DNA of 64,000 nucleotides from Actinotalea lenta (GCF_030586465.1 NZ_JAUQYP010000001.1:1033400-1097399); one strand, 5' to 3'. Shown: positions 25,740-35,462, counted from the first letter of the stretch. The notes: generated by a model not told the origin, from the sequence alone. Translations and numbers: made by a program.

Positions 25740-28442
25740 ATGCCCAGCAAGCTCGTGATCGTGGAGTCGCCCGCGAAGGCGCGCACGATCGCCGGCTACC
25801 TCGGCGACGGGTACACCGTCGAGGCGTCGGTGGGGCACATCCGTGACCTCCCGCAGCCGTCGGAGCTGCCGCAGGACATGAAGAAGGGGCCGTTCGGCAA
25901 GTTCGCCGTCGACGTCGACCACGGCTTCGAGCCCTACTACGTCGTCGACCCCGACAAGAAGAAGAAGGTCGCCGAGCTCAAGCGGGCGCTCAAGGACGCC
26001 GACGAGCTCTACCTCGCCACCGACGAGGACCGCGAGGGTGAGGCCATCGCGTGGCACCTGCTGGCCGAGCTGAAGCCCAAGGTCCCGGTCAAGCGCATGG
26101 TGTTCCACGAGATCACCCGGGAGGCGATCCAGCGGGCGCTGGAGGCTACCCGCGACGTGGACGACCGGTTGGTCGATGCGCAGGAGACCCGGCGGATCCT
26201 GGACCGGCTGTACGGCTACGAGGTCTCGCCCGTGCTGTGGCGCAAGGTCCGCCAGGGCCTGTCCGCCGGGCGCGTGCAGTCCGTGGCCACCCGCCTCGTG
26301 GTGGAGCGCGAGCGTGAACGGATGGCGTTCCGGTCCGCGGAGTACTGGGACCTGACCGGTACGTTCTCGCACCCGCAGCCCGTGTCGGCCGAGCACGAGG
26401 GGCCGTTCACCGCGCGCCTGGTCGCCCTCGGGGAGGCCAGGGTCGCGACGGGGCGCGACTTCGACGACCGCGGCGAGCTCACGGGGCGCGGCGCTGTCCC
26501 GCTGGACGAGGTCGCGGCGACCGCGCTCGCGGCGGCGCTGACCGACGCGCCCTTCGCGGTCACCAGCCTGGAGACCAAGCCGTACACGCGCCGGCCCGCC
26601 GCGCCGTTCACCACGTCGACGTTGCAGCAGGAGGCCAGCCGAAAGCTGCGGATGGGCTCACGGCAGGCGATGCGTGTCGCGCAGGGGTTGTACGAGAACG
26701 GCTACATCACCTACATGCGTACCGACTCCCCGCTGCTGTCGGACCAGGCGTTGACCGCCGCACGGAGCCAGGCCGCCGAGCTCTACGGCCCGGAGTACGT
26801 CCCGGACTCGCCCCGCACCTACGGCGCCAAGGCCAAGGGCGCGCAGGAGGCGCACGAGGCGATCCGTCCGGCCGGGGACGTGTTCCGCACCCCCGCGCAG
26901 GTCTCCCGCGAGCTGTCCGGCGACGAGTTCCGGCTCTACGAGCTGATCTGGAAGCGCACCGTCGCCTCCCAGATGGCCGACGCGCGAGGTTCGACGGCCA
27001 GCGTGCGCCTGGCCGCGGACGTCGACGTCGACGCGCCGGGGATCGGTCCGCGCACGACCGCGGTGTTCGGGGCCTCCGGGACGGTCATCACGTTCCGCGG
27101 GTTCCTGGCCGCGTACGAGGAGGGCCGCGACGCCGAGCGGTACGAGGACGAGGGGCGTTCCCGCGGTGATCGCGACGGGCGGCTGCCCGTGATGGCCGAG
27201 GGCGACCGGCTCGTCGGGCGCGACCTGTCCGCCGACGAGCACCACACGTCCCCGCCCCCCCGCTACACCGAGGCCAGCCTCGTCAAGGCCCTCGAGGAGC
27301 GGGGGATCGGGCGCCCCTCGACCTACGCCGCCACGATCTCCGTCATCCAGGACCGCGGCTACGTGACCAGCCGTGGCCAGGCCATGGTGCCCAGCTGGCT
27401 CGCGTTCGCGGTCACCCGGCTGCTCGAGGAGAACCTCGACCGGCTCGTCGACTACGACTTCACCGCCGCGATGGAGGAGGACCTCGACGCGATCGCGTCG
27501 GGCGACAAGGAGCGGGTCGCCTGGCTCACCGAGTTCTACTTCGGGGGGCGGGAGGTCGGCCTGCGCGATCTCGTGGCCGACCTGGGCGACATCGACGCGC
27601 GCGAGGTGAACTCGATACCGATCGCCGACGGCATCACGTTGCGGGTCGGCCGGTACGGGCCCTATCTCGAGGGGACCGTCGACGGCGAGGAGCGGCGCGC
27701 CTCGGTGCCCGAGGACCTGGCTCCCGACGAGCTCACCGCCGACAAGGCCCGCGAGATCCTGGTGTCCCAGCCGGAGGGGGACATCGAGCTGGGGACGGAC
27801 CCGAGCACCGGGCGTGAGGTCGTGGCCAAGAAGGGCCGCTTCGGGCCCTACGTGACCGAGGTGATCCCCGAGCCAGAGCTCGACCCCGATCTCACCGCGG
27901 CCCAGCGCAAGAAGGAGCTCGCCAAGCTCCCGAAGCCGCGGACCGCGTCGCTGCTGTCCTCCATGCAGCTGGAGACGGTGACCCTCGACGACGCCCTGAA
28001 GCTGCTGTCCCTGCCGCGGGTGGTGGGTACCGACCCGGCGAGCGGCGAGGAGATCACCGCGCAGAACGGTCGGTACGGCCCGTACCTGAAGAAGGGGGCC
28101 GACTCGCGCAGCCTGGCGAGCGAGGACGCGATCTTCGAGATCACCCTGGACGAGGCGCTGGCGATCTACGCCCAGCCCAAGCGCGGTCGAGGGGCCTCTG
28201 CGAGTGCGCCGCTACGCGAGCTGGGTGAGGACCCCGCGTCCAAGAAGCCCGTCGTGGTCAAGGAGGGTCGGTTCGGCCCGTACGTCACCGACGGCGAGGT
28301 CAACGCCACGCTGCGCAAGGACGACGCGGTCGAGCGGATCACCCTGGAGCGGGCGGCCGAGCTGCTCGCCGAGAAGCGTGCCAAGGGTCCGGCGAAGAAG
28401 GGCGGCCGACGCGCGTCGAGCCGGTCGAAGGCCAAGCGCTGA
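25740..28442 (+). CDS. topA: DNA topoisomerase I (type IA)
   Basis: Relaxes negative supercoils by single-strand passage. 900 residues. Toprim domain at the start (KLVIVESPAKARTIAGYLG), with acidic residues in YLATDEDREGEAIAWHL; catalytic Tyr 325 in YITYMRTDS; and the GIGRPSTYAATI helix region. The C-terminus has several repeats of the actinobacterial non-zinc topo_C type (GRYGPYLEG, GRFGPYVTE, GRYGPYLKK, GRFGPYVTD) and ends in a basic Lys/Arg tail. No CxxC zinc fingers are present, as is usual for actinobacterial TopA. GGAGGAG lies 4-10 nt before the ATG and TAGAGT about 25 nt further up. Essential housekeeping gene. Confidence 0.98.
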   Translation: MPSKLVIVESPAKARTIAGYLGDGYTVEASVGHIRDLPQPSELPQDMKKGPFGKFAVDVDHGFEPYYVVDPDKKKKVAELKRALKDADELYLATDEDREGEAIAWHLLAELKPKVPVKRMVFHEITREAIQRALEATRDVDDRLVDAQETRRILDRLYGYEVSPVLWRKVRQGLSAGRVQSVATRLVVERERERMAFRSAEYWDLTGTFSHPQPVSAEHEGPFTARLVALGEARVATGRDFDDRGELTGRGAVPLDEVAATALAAALTDAPFAVTSLETKPYTRRPAAPFTTSTLQQEASRKLRMGSRQAMRVAQGLYENGYITYMRTDSPLLSDQALTAARSQAAELYGPEYVPDSPRTYGAKAKGAQEAHEAIRPAGDVFRTPAQVSRELSGDEFRLYELIWKRTVASQMADARGSTASVRLAADVDVDAPGIGPRTTAVFGASGTVITFRGFLAAYEEGRDAERYEDEGRSRGDRDGRLPVMAEGDRLVGRDLSADEHHTSPPPRYTEASLVKALEERGIGRPSTYAATISVIQDRGYVTSRGQAMVPSWLAFAVTRLLEENLDRLVDYDFTAAMEEDLDAIASGDKERVAWLTEFYFGGREVGLRDLVADLGDIDAREVNSIPIADGITLRVGRYGPYLEGTVDGEERRASVPEDLAPDELTADKAREILVSQPEGDIELGTDPSTGREVVAKKGRFGPYVTEVIPEPELDPDLTAAQRKKELAKLPKPRTASLLSSMQLETVTLDDALKLLSLPRVVGTDPASGEEITAQNGRYGPYLKKGADSRSLASEDAIFEITLDEALAIYAQPKRGRGASASAPLRELGEDPASKKPVVVKEGRFGPYVTDGEVNATLRKDDAVERITLERAAELLAEKRAKGPAKKGGRRASSRSKAKR

Positions 28443-28519
28443 GGGTTCCGCGGAGAGGATCGCGGAGCCGGGCGGTCCCGCGCTGAGCGGCTGACGCGGT
28501 GCGGCCGTACGCTCGTTCG

Positions 28520-29854
28520 ATGACGCGCGGCGAGCTCGTCGAGGTGACGCTCGTGGAGGGTGACGGGCGCCGGCTCTCGAGGCACGCTCGTCGGCGCGCC
28601 CGCTCGAGGCGACGGCCGCTGGGCGCCGTGCTCGTGGTGCTGCTCGCCGTCCTCGTGCTGTCCGGCGGCCGCGCCGAGGCGCTCCTGGCGGCCCGCCTGC
28701 GCGACGCGGTGGGCTTGAGCACCGGGCTCGGCGCTCCGCCCGCGGTCGCGTGGCGAGCGCGGGTGGACGATGTGCTGGGAACCGTTGGCGGTGCGGTGCT
28801 GGTCTCCGAGCGTCGGGTGGCGCAGGTCGCTGCACTCGACCTGGCCGACGGAACGGTGCGCTGGCGGACCGGGCTGCCGGTCGACCCGGGCTGGTGCTGG
28901 CTCGCCGTGGCGGAGCCGGTGCCGGTGCTGCTGTGCGCGCGGGCCGGCAGCGGGACGCTGGTCTGGCCGCTCGACCCCGCCACCGGACGGGTGAGGGAGA
29001 GCCTGGTGTGGCCCGGCTCCGTCTCCCTGGTCACCCCGCTGGACGAGGACCTGGTGCTCGCGGGCAACGACGCACAGGGCCACGCGGCGGCGCGTCGCTG
29101 GTCGCCGGTCACCGGGGTGACGCGGTGGTCCTACCGGTCGTCGGCCCGGTCCGCCGTCCCGCCCACCTGGGACGCGGGAGACGGGTGGATCCTGCTCCGG
29201 GGCCAGGACCTCGTGCTGTCCACGGGCAGCGGCGAGCCGGTGCCCGGTACCGGCGTCGGGAGTGGCCGGAGCGTCGCGCTGGGTGGCTCGACCGCCGTGC
29301 AGTCCTGGACGACGGACGGCAGGCCGATGGTGGTCGTCGTCGGCGGGGACGATGCGCGCCACACCCAGGTCGCTGGCGCGCTCGCGCCCATCGAGCACGG
29401 TGACGGGACCGCGCGGGGGGTCGCCCTGGTGGCGTCCGGCACCACGCTCACGCGGCTCGGGCCGGACGGGTCGGCCCGCTGGCGGGTGACGGGGCGCCCG
29501 GGAGCGCCAGCGCAGCCCGTCCTTGCGTGCGACGGCGTGCTGGTGGTCTCCGAGGGGGACGAGGTGGTCGCGGTGCGTGCGCGGGACGGCGCGGAGCTGT
29601 GGCGCGTGGCCACCGGACTGACGCAGAGTGCGTCGGCGGTGACCGACGGGCGGCTGGTCGCCGTGGCCCAGCGGGACGCCGGCGGCACCGCGTTGGTGGC
29701 GCACGAGCCGACGAACGGGCGCACGGTCTGGCGACTCGCGCTGCCCGACAGCCCCACGGCCCGGATGACGCTCGCGCCGGACGGCACGATCGTGGTGCCC
29801 ACGGTTGTGGACCTCGTGGTGCTGCGCGCGGCCGTCAAAGCAGCCCGGCCCTGA
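28520..29854 (+). CDS. Membrane-anchored beta-propeller (PQQ-like repeat) protein, unknown
   Basis: 444 residues. An Arg-rich cytoplasmic N-terminus, one transmembrane helix near 31-47 (LGAVLVVLLAVLVLSGG), then an extracytoplasmic domain with repeated WRxxTG / LWR-type strands: ALDLADGTVRWRTGLP, AVRARDGAELWRVATGL and HEPTNGRTVWRLALP. This is the pattern of PQQ-like (YVTN/PQQ) beta-propellers, which usually bind proteins or act as scaffolds; no PQQ binding is implied. TACGCT 6 nt before the ATG suggests a leaderless mRNA. Its 3' end overlaps the convergent PfkB gene by 20 bp. Confidence 0.75.
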   Translation: MTRGELVEVTLVEGDGRRLSRHARRRARSRRRPLGAVLVVLLAVLVLSGGRAEALLAARLRDAVGLSTGLGAPPAVAWRARVDDVLGTVGGAVLVSERRVAQVAALDLADGTVRWRTGLPVDPGWCWLAVAEPVPVLLCARAGSGTLVWPLDPATGRVRESLVWPGSVSLVTPLDEDLVLAGNDAQGHAAARRWSPVTGVTRWSYRSSARSAVPPTWDAGDGWILLRGQDLVLSTGSGEPVPGTGVGSGRSVALGGSTAVQSWTTDGRPMVVVVGGDDARHTQVAGALAPIEHGDGTARGVALVASGTTLTRLGPDGSARWRVTGRPGAPAQPVLACDGVLVVSEGDEVVAVRARDGAELWRVATGLTQSASAVTDGRLVAVAQRDAGGTALVAHEPTNGRTVWRLALPDSPTARMTLAPDGTIVVPTVVDLVVLRAAVKAARP

Positions 29855-30740
29855 GGCGACCCGGCTCCGGCCCGGACAACCAGCCGCGCGCCCCCGGCGC
29901 TTCGCAGGACGCCGCGGCCGCCCGCGCGGCCCACGCCAGCCCGGCGGCGGGGTCCGCCACCCCGTGCTCCGCGAACCAGACGGCGAGCGCGCCGTGCAGC
30001 ACGTCACCCGCACCCAGGGTGTCGAGCACGGTCACCGCCGGGACCGGGATCTCGGTCCGGCCCGCAGGTGTGCGGAGCTCGACGGGGCCGGGACCGTGCG
30101 ACCGGCCCACCACGCGCGGGCCGAGGGACGCCACGGCCGCGAGCTGATCGCTCAGGTGCCCGGCGAGCTCGGCGGGCACCACCAGATCGGCGGAGAGCAC
30201 CGCGACGTCGACGTGCGCCAGCAGGGCCTGGAGCCCGGGCTTCCACGAGCCCCCGTCCAGCAGGACGGGGACCCCCGCCGCTCGGGCGGCCCGGGCGACC
30301 GGGACGGCGAGGTCCAGGTGGTGCCCGTCGACGAGGACCACGTCCGCGCCGACGACCAGGTCGCGGGCCGTCACGTCGTCCGGCGGTGCGGGGGCGGCTC
30401 GGGTCGCGTTCACCGACACGACGGCACGGTGGCCGGTGCCACGGCTGACCAGGACGGTGGAGACGGCGGGGCTCTCCTCCGGGCCGGCGAGGTCCACCAC
30501 GTCGACGCCGTGGGCCGCGAGGTCCTCCGCCACCAGGCGCCCGACAACGCTGCGCCCGGCCCGGGTGACCAGGCGCGCCGTCGCCCCGAGGGCGGCCGCG
30601 GTGACCGCGGCGTTGGCGGCGGGGCCGCCGGCAGCGACCAGGAGGTCGGAGGCGACCAGCTTCTCGTCGGGAGCGGGGACGTGGTCCACGGTCTGGATCA
30701 CGTCGAGCACGGTGAGCCCGCACGCCAGGACCGTCCCCAC
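29835..30740 (-). CDS. PfkB-family carbohydrate kinase (ribokinase-like)
   Basis: 301 residues. N-terminal GLTVLDVIQTVDHVPAPDEK and the GG loop AAGGPAANAAVTAAALG place it in the PfkB family. The C-terminal signature TVLDTLGAGDVLHGA near 240 has the catalytic Asp and the anion-hole glycines. These kinases phosphorylate a sugar or nucleoside hydroxyl; the substrate is not predictable here. The closest general type is the KHK/sugar-kinase subgroup (DxxxxVDxVPxxxEK). The GTG start has TAGGCT 6 nt upstream, indicating leaderless transcription. It is divergent from the Gfo/Idh gene with under 70 bp between them. Confidence 0.85.
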   Translation of the reverse strand: MGTVLACGLTVLDVIQTVDHVPAPDEKLVASDLLVAAGGPAANAAVTAAALGATARLVTRAGRSVVGRLVAEDLAAHGVDVVDLAGPEESPAVSTVLVSRGTGHRAVVSVNATRAAPAPPDDVTARDLVVGADVVLVDGHHLDLAVPVARAARAAGVPVLLDGGSWKPGLQALLAHVDVAVLSADLVVPAELAGHLSDQLAAVASLGPRVVGRSHGPGPVELRTPAGRTEIPVPAVTVLDTLGAGDVLHGALAVWFAEHGVADPAAGLAWAARAAAASCEAPGARGWLSGPEPGRLRAGLL

Positions 30741-30808
30741 GGCTCGAGCCTAGTCCGGCGCGGTGGCGCCGGACGTGGGCCGGCTGCCCACCCGCTAGCG
30801 TGACGACC

Positions 30809-31831
30809 ATGGCACCAGGAGTCCCGGACCCGACGACCGCCCCGCCGCTGCGCTGGGGGGTGCTGGGCCCCGGCGGCATCGCGCGCAAGTTCGCGGACAA
30901 CGTGACCCGGTTCAGCTCGGGCAGCGTGGTGGCCGTGGGTTCACGATCGGCGGAGCGTGCCCGGCAGTTCGCGGGGGAGTTCGACGTCCCCGCCGTGCAC
31001 GCCTCCTACCAGGCGCTGGTGTCCGCCCCCCAGGTCGAGGCCGTCTACGTGGCCAGCCCGCACTCGGAGCACCGCGACCACGCCCTCCTGGCGATCGCCG
31101 CGGGCAAGCACGTGCTCGTGGAGAAGGCGTTCACGCTCAACGCGCTCCAGGCACGTGAGGTGCTGGACGCGGCGCGCGCCGCGGGCGTGTTCGTCATGGA
31201 GGCGATGTGGACCCGCCACCTGCCGCACGTCGCCGCGATCCACGGTGTGCTCGAGCGCGGCGAGATCGGCGAGGTCGTCGCGGTGCTCGCCGACCACGGC
31301 CAGAACATGAACCGGCTGCCGACCACCCACCGCCTGCACAACCGCGAGCTGGCCGGCGGCGCGCTGCTGGACCTCGGGGTGTACCCGGTGTCGTTCGCGC
31401 ACGACCTGCTGGGCGTGCCCGACCGCGTCGCGGCCACCGGGTCGCTGACCTCGACGGGCGTCGACGGCCAGGTGTCGATCGCGCTGGGGTACGGCGAGCG
31501 CGTGCAGGCCTGCCTGCACACGACGCTCTGGGCCAGGACGGCGACCACGGCGGTGATCGCCGGCACGGCGGGCCGGATCGAGGTCGCCGGTGACTTCTAC
31601 ACCCCGACGTCCTTCACGGTGCACCGCGACGACGGCACCTGGTGGGCGTATGACCGGCCGGTCGACGGGGCGCACGGCGGCGGGTTCCAGTACCAGGCGG
31701 CCGAGGTCGCGCGGCGGGTCGCCGAGGGCGCGACCGAGAGCCCCCGGATGACCTGGCAGGGGACGCTGGAGGTGATGGCGACCCTGGACGAGGTGCGTCG
31801 ACAGATCGGTCTCGCCTACCCCGGAGAGTGA
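30809..31831 (+). CDS. Gfo/Idh/MocA-family oxidoreductase
   Basis: NAD(P)-dependent oxidoreductase of 340 residues. Rossmann motif GVLGPGGIARKF near the start, the typical VEAVYVASPHSEHRDH strand, then KHVLVEKAFTLNALQA where the catalytic Lys of the EKP motif is present but the Pro is Ala. The block VMEAMWTRHLPHV resembles the dihydrodiol dehydrogenase subgroup. The C-terminal GGALLDLGVYPVSFAHDLLG includes conserved Asp/His residues. The ATG is chosen because TAGCGT lies 7 nt before it; an in-frame GTG lies 9 nt earlier. The substrate is unknown. Confidence 0.85.
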   Translation: MAPGVPDPTTAPPLRWGVLGPGGIARKFADNVTRFSSGSVVAVGSRSAERARQFAGEFDVPAVHASYQALVSAPQVEAVYVASPHSEHRDHALLAIAAGKHVLVEKAFTLNALQAREVLDAARAAGVFVMEAMWTRHLPHVAAIHGVLERGEIGEVVAVLADHGQNMNRLPTTHRLHNRELAGGALLDLGVYPVSFAHDLLGVPDRVAATGSLTSTGVDGQVSIALGYGERVQACLHTTLWARTATTAVIAGTAGRIEVAGDFYTPTSFTVHRDDGTWWAYDRPVDGAHGGGFQYQAAEVARRVAEGATESPRMTWQGTLEVMATLDEVRRQIGLAYPGE

Positions 31832-31877
31832 TCGTGGGCGGACGTGGGCCGTCGGGGGGCGCGGCTAGCCTGTGCGC

Positions 31878-32555
31878 GTGACCTCGCTGCCGCCGCCGCC
31901 CGCCGGCCCGTCCGCGCACGGCGTCTTCTGCTCGTTCGAGGGTGGTGACGGGGTCGGCAAGAGCACCCAGATCGAGCTCCTCGCCGAGTGGCTGCGTGAG
32001 CACGGCGTGGAGGTGCTGGCCACCCGGGAACCGGGCGGGACGGAGCTGGGTCTCGAGCTGCGCGCTGCTGTGCTGCACGGGGGCCACGTCAGCGCCCGCA
32101 CCGAGGCGCTGCTGTACGCCACGGACCGGGCGCACCACGTCGACACCGTCGTGCGGCCCGCGCTGGAGCGCGGCGCGGTGGTGCTCACCGACCGGTACCT
32201 GGACTCCTCGGTCGCCTACCAGGGCGACGGCCGCGAGCTCGGGGCCGCGGAGGTCGAGGCGCTCTCGCTGTGGGCCACCGAGGGCCTGCTGCCGCACCTG
32301 ACCGTGCTGCTCGACCTCGACCCCGCCGTCGGACTGGCCCGGCTGGCTGGCCGTTCCGCCAGGCCCGACCGGCTGGAGAGCGCCGGCCTGGAGTTCCACC
32401 ACCGCGCCCGCCGGGCCTTCCTGGAGCGTGCCGACGCCGACCCCGCGCGGTGGCTCGTGCTGGACGCGTCGCGGCCGGTCGCCGAGCTTGCGGCCGCCGT
32501 GCGCGCCCGCGTCGCGCCGCTGACCGGTGTGCCGGCGGACGGGGTGCCGCGATGA
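31878..32555 (+). CDS. tmk: Thymidylate kinase
   Basis: Phosphorylates dTMP to dTDP. 225 residues. P-loop FEGGDGVGKSTQIELL, the dTMP-site Arg in TREPGGTELG, the DRYLDSSVAYQG block and a lid region around LARLAGRSARPDRLE. The Arg/Gly composition in the lid and Gly-Asp-Gly in the P-loop are usual for bacterial Tmk. The GTG at 31878 is preferred over GTG 31872 because TAGCCT ends 6 nt before it. It overlaps holB by 4 bp (ATGA), the conserved bacterial tmk-holB pair. Confidence 0.96.
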   Translation: MTSLPPPPAGPSAHGVFCSFEGGDGVGKSTQIELLAEWLREHGVEVLATREPGGTELGLELRAAVLHGGHVSARTEALLYATDRAHHVDTVVRPALERGAVVLTDRYLDSSVAYQGDGRELGAAEVEALSLWATEGLLPHLTVLLDLDPAVGLARLAGRSARPDRLESAGLEFHHRARRAFLERADADPARWLVLDASRPVAELAAAVRARVAPLTGVPADGVPR

Positions 32556-33703
32556 GCGTGTGGGACCAGGTCGTGGGCCAGGAGGCCGCCGTCGCGGTGC
32601 TGCGCGCGGCCGTGCGCAACCCGCAGGCGATGACCCACGCCTGGCTGATCACGGGACCGCCCGGGTCCGGCAGGTCCAACGCCGCCCGGGCGTTCGCGGC
32701 CGCGCTGCAGTGCCCGTCGGGTGGCTGCGGGGCCTGCCCGGCCTGCGCGACCGCCCTGGCCGGCACGCATGCCGACGTCACCGTCGTCGCGACCGAGAAG
32801 GTGACGATCTCGATCGAGGAGGTCCGCGACCTGATCGGCATCGCCCAGCGCTCGCCGTCCCAGGGCCGCTGGCGGGTGATCGTCGTCGAGGACGCGGACC
32901 GCATGACGGAGCGCACGTCGAACGTCCTGCTCAAAGCCATCGAGGAGCCGCCGCCGCGCACCGTGTGGCTGCTGTGCTCGACGAGCCCGCAGGACGTGCA
33001 GGTCACCATCAGGTCCCGGTGCCGGGCGCTCGGTCTGCGCGTCCCGCCGGTGGAGGCCGTGGCCCGCCTGCTGATCGACCGGGACGGCGTGGAGCCGGAC
33101 GTCGCCGATGTCGCCGCGCGCGCAGCACAGAGCCACATCGGCATGGCACGTCGCCTGGCCCGCGACCCGGATGCGCGCGAGCGGCGCCGCCGCACCCTCG
33201 AGCTGGTCACCGGCATCCGCGGCGTGGGGGACGCGGTGCTCGCCGCCGCGGACCTGGTCGACGTCGCGCAGGCGGAGGCCAAGGCGGCGACCGAGGACCG
33301 CGACGCGGCGGAGAGGGCGGCGCTGCTGCACACGCTGGGCGCCGAGGATGCCACCCGCCTCCCACCCGCGCTGCGCGCCCAGGTGCGTCAGCTCACCGAG
33401 GACCAGAAGCGCCGGGCCACCCGGGCCCAGCGCGACGTGCTGGACCGGTCGCTGCTGGACCTGCTCTCGCTCTACCGGGACGTGCTGGTCCTCCAGCTCG
33501 GCGCGGACGTGGACCCGGTCAACGTCGAGCACACGGACCAGGTGCGACGGCTGGCGCAGGACTCCACGCCTGAGCAGACGCTGCACCGGATGGACGTGAT
33601 CGGTGAGACCCGCACCCGGCTGGCCGGCAACGTGGCCCCGCTGCTCGCGATCGAGGCGATGGCGGTGGCGCTGAGGCCCCAGGACGGCCGGGTCGGGGCG
33701 TGA
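32552..33703 (+). CDS. holB: DNA polymerase III delta prime subunit
   Basis: Clamp-loader stator subunit. 383 residues. AAA+ domain beginning VWDQVVGQEAAVAVLRAAV; the Walker-A-like loop is GPPGSGRSNAA, with Arg in place of the ATP-binding Lys, as expected for non-hydrolysing delta prime. A four-Cys zinc module, CPSGGCGACPACATAL, follows. VVEDADRMTERTSNVLLKAI and the SRC sensor motif TIRSRCRAL are present. The C-terminal helical collar domain starts near 240. It is translationally coupled to tmk by ATGA overlap. The following peptidase gene has its own promoter-like sequence. Confidence 0.95.
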   Translation: MSVWDQVVGQEAAVAVLRAAVRNPQAMTHAWLITGPPGSGRSNAARAFAAALQCPSGGCGACPACATALAGTHADVTVVATEKVTISIEEVRDLIGIAQRSPSQGRWRVIVVEDADRMTERTSNVLLKAIEEPPPRTVWLLCSTSPQDVQVTIRSRCRALGLRVPPVEAVARLLIDRDGVEPDVADVAARAAQSHIGMARRLARDPDARERRRRTLELVTGIRGVGDAVLAAADLVDVAQAEAKAATEDRDAAERAALLHTLGAEDATRLPPALRAQVRQLTEDQKRRATRAQRDVLDRSLLDLLSLYRDVLVLQLGADVDPVNVEHTDQVRRLAQDSTPEQTLHRMDVIGETRTRLAGNVAPLLAIEAMAVALRPQDGRVGA

Positions 33704-33744
33704 CCCCGCCGGTGCCGCCGGGCCCGAGCGGTTACCGTTACCCG

Positions 33745-35298
33745 GTGCCCGCTCGCCGCCACCGTCTCGCAGCCGTGGTCGCCCTGGCGGCCCTCGCGCT
33801 GGCCGGCTGCGCCGCGCCACGCGAGCAGATCACCCCGGTGCAGTCCGCCGGGCCCAGTGCCACCACCAGCGCACCGTCCGCGTCCGCACCGGCCGGCGGG
33901 ACCGTGGAGTCGTTCTACGGGCAGTCGGTGTCCTGGAGCGCCTGTGGCGACTTCCAGTGCGCGACGATCTCCGCTCCGCTCAACTGGGCCGACCCGTCCG
34001 CGGGCAGCATCTCCCTGGCGATCGAGCGTCGGCCGGCCGACGACCCGGCGCACCGGATCGGCTCCCTGCTGATCAACCCCGGCGGCCCGGGCTCGTCGGG
34101 CGTGGACTTCTTGTCCTACGCGGTCACGAGCGTGCTGGGCGCGGACGTCCTGGCCGACTACGACGTCGTCGCGTTCGACCCGCGTGGCGTGGGCAAGTCC
34201 AGCGCCGTCGAGTGCGGCCCGGACTCCCAGGTCGACACCTACCTCACCCAGGACGTGACCATCGACAGCCAGGCTTCCCTGGACGCGGCCCGCGCGAAGG
34301 CGACCGCCTTCGGGCAGGCGTGCCAGGAGGACACCGGAGCGCTGCTGGCGCACGTGGACACCGCGAGTGCCGCTCGCGACATGGACCTGATGCGGGCGCT
34401 GCTCGGTGACGACCAGCTGCACTACCTCGGGTTCTCGTACGGGACCTTCCTGGGTGCCACCTACGCCGGCCTCTTCCCGAAGAACGTCGGGCGCCTGGTG
34501 CTGGACGGCGCTCTCGATCCGTCGCTGACCTCCGACCAGCTGTCCGAGCAGCAGGCGCAGGGCTTCGAGAACGCGCTGCGGTCCTACGTGCAGTACTGCC
34601 AGAACGCCCCCGGCTGCCCGCTGACCGGGTCGGTCTCCCACGGCATGCAGCAGATCGCCGATGTCGTGGACCGCGCCAAGCAGCGCCCGCTGAGCACCAG
34701 CGACGGGCACGCGGTGAACGGCACGCTGGCGTTCTACGGCGTGATCGTCACCCTCTACAACGACGACTACTGGCCGCTGCTCACGCAGGCGCTGTCCGAG
34801 GCGATCAACCAGCACACCGGGGGCCAGCTGCTCGAGTACGCCGACGTGTACCTGGACCGCACTGCGGACGGCACGTACCTGTCGAACTCCAACCTTGCCA
34901 TCCAGGCGATCAACTGCCTGGACTACCCGGCGGCGTCGCGCGACTACCAGCAGATGGTGGCGTTCCGCGACCAGATCGCGCGGACCGCCCCCACCTTCGC
35001 AGACTGGTTCGCGATGGCCCCGGGGTGTGAGACATGGCCGGTGCAGTCGACCCGTACCCCCGCGCCGATCCACGCGACCGGTGCCGCGCCGATCCTCGTG
35101 GTCGGCACCACCGGCGACCCCGCGACCCCGTACCGCTGGGCGCAGGCGCTTGCCGACCAGCTCGACTCCGGGGTCCTGCTGACCTGGAAGGGGCAGGGGC
35201 ACACCGCGTACGGTCGCGCCGGCAGCTGCATCAGCGACGCCGTGGAGACCTACCTGCTCACGGGGGCAACCCCACCCGTCGGCACCACATGCAGCTGA
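33745..35298 (+). CDS. Lipoprotein alpha/beta-hydrolase, tripeptidyl-aminopeptidase (TAP) type
   Basis: 517 residues, exported. A lipoprotein signal (Arg-rich n-region, hydrophobic core, lipobox LAGC with Cys 22) is followed by a Ser/Thr/Ala-rich linker. The alpha/beta-hydrolase domain has LLINPGGPGSSG (oxyanion region) and the nucleophile Ser 231 in LGFSYGTFLGATYA. The C-terminal TAP-like domain provides Asp in VGTTGDPATPY and His in GQGHTAYG. Relatives (SlpD/SlpE, mycobacterial CaeA/Hip1 group) cleave tripeptides or esters outside the membrane. The GTG is selected by TACCGT 6 nt upstream. An in-frame GTG at 33700 overlaps the holB stop but would weaken the signal peptide. Confidence 0.9.
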   Translation: MPARRHRLAAVVALAALALAGCAAPREQITPVQSAGPSATTSAPSASAPAGGTVESFYGQSVSWSACGDFQCATISAPLNWADPSAGSISLAIERRPADDPAHRIGSLLINPGGPGSSGVDFLSYAVTSVLGADVLADYDVVAFDPRGVGKSSAVECGPDSQVDTYLTQDVTIDSQASLDAARAKATAFGQACQEDTGALLAHVDTASAARDMDLMRALLGDDQLHYLGFSYGTFLGATYAGLFPKNVGRLVLDGALDPSLTSDQLSEQQAQGFENALRSYVQYCQNAPGCPLTGSVSHGMQQIADVVDRAKQRPLSTSDGHAVNGTLAFYGVIVTLYNDDYWPLLTQALSEAINQHTGGQLLEYADVYLDRTADGTYLSNSNLAIQAINCLDYPAASRDYQQMVAFRDQIARTAPTFADWFAMAPGCETWPVQSTRTPAPIHATGAAPILVVGTTGDPATPYRWAQALADQLDSGVLLTWKGQGHTAYGRAGSCISDAVETYLLTGATPPVGTTCS

Positions 35299-35331
35299 GG
35301 GGCGCGCCGCCGGGGCAGCGGGGTGCCGCGC

Positions 35332-35361
35332 TTTGGTGCCCGGTCCGCACCCCGGTACAGT
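35332..35361 (+). promoter_or_regulatory. Promoter of the tRNA-Thr gene
   Basis: TTTGGT (35332-35337) and TACAGT (35356-35361) separated by 18 bp, a fair match to the actinobacterial housekeeping promoter. The -10 box ends 28 bp before the mature tRNA 5' end. A short palindrome (CGTCGGC...GCCGACG) lies between them in the leader. Confidence 0.65.
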
Positions 35362-35389
35362 AGGCCGCGCTCGTCGGCCCGCCGACGAC

Positions 35390-35462
35390 GCCGCCTTAGC
35401 TCAGTCGGCAGAGCGTCTCACTCGTAATGAGAAGGTCGTGGGTTCGATTCCCACAGGCGGCT
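35390..35462 (+). tRNA. tRNA-Thr (anticodon CGT)
   Basis: 73-nt cloverleaf. Acceptor stem GCCGCCT pairs with AGGCGGC, with discriminator T. D-arm contains TAGCTCAGTCGG. The anticodon stem TCTCA/TGAGA encloses loop CTCGTAA with anticodon CGT, reading ACG codons. The T-arm has the GGTTCGATTCC consensus. CCA is not encoded. ACG is a preferred Thr codon in such a GC-rich genome. Confidence 0.97.
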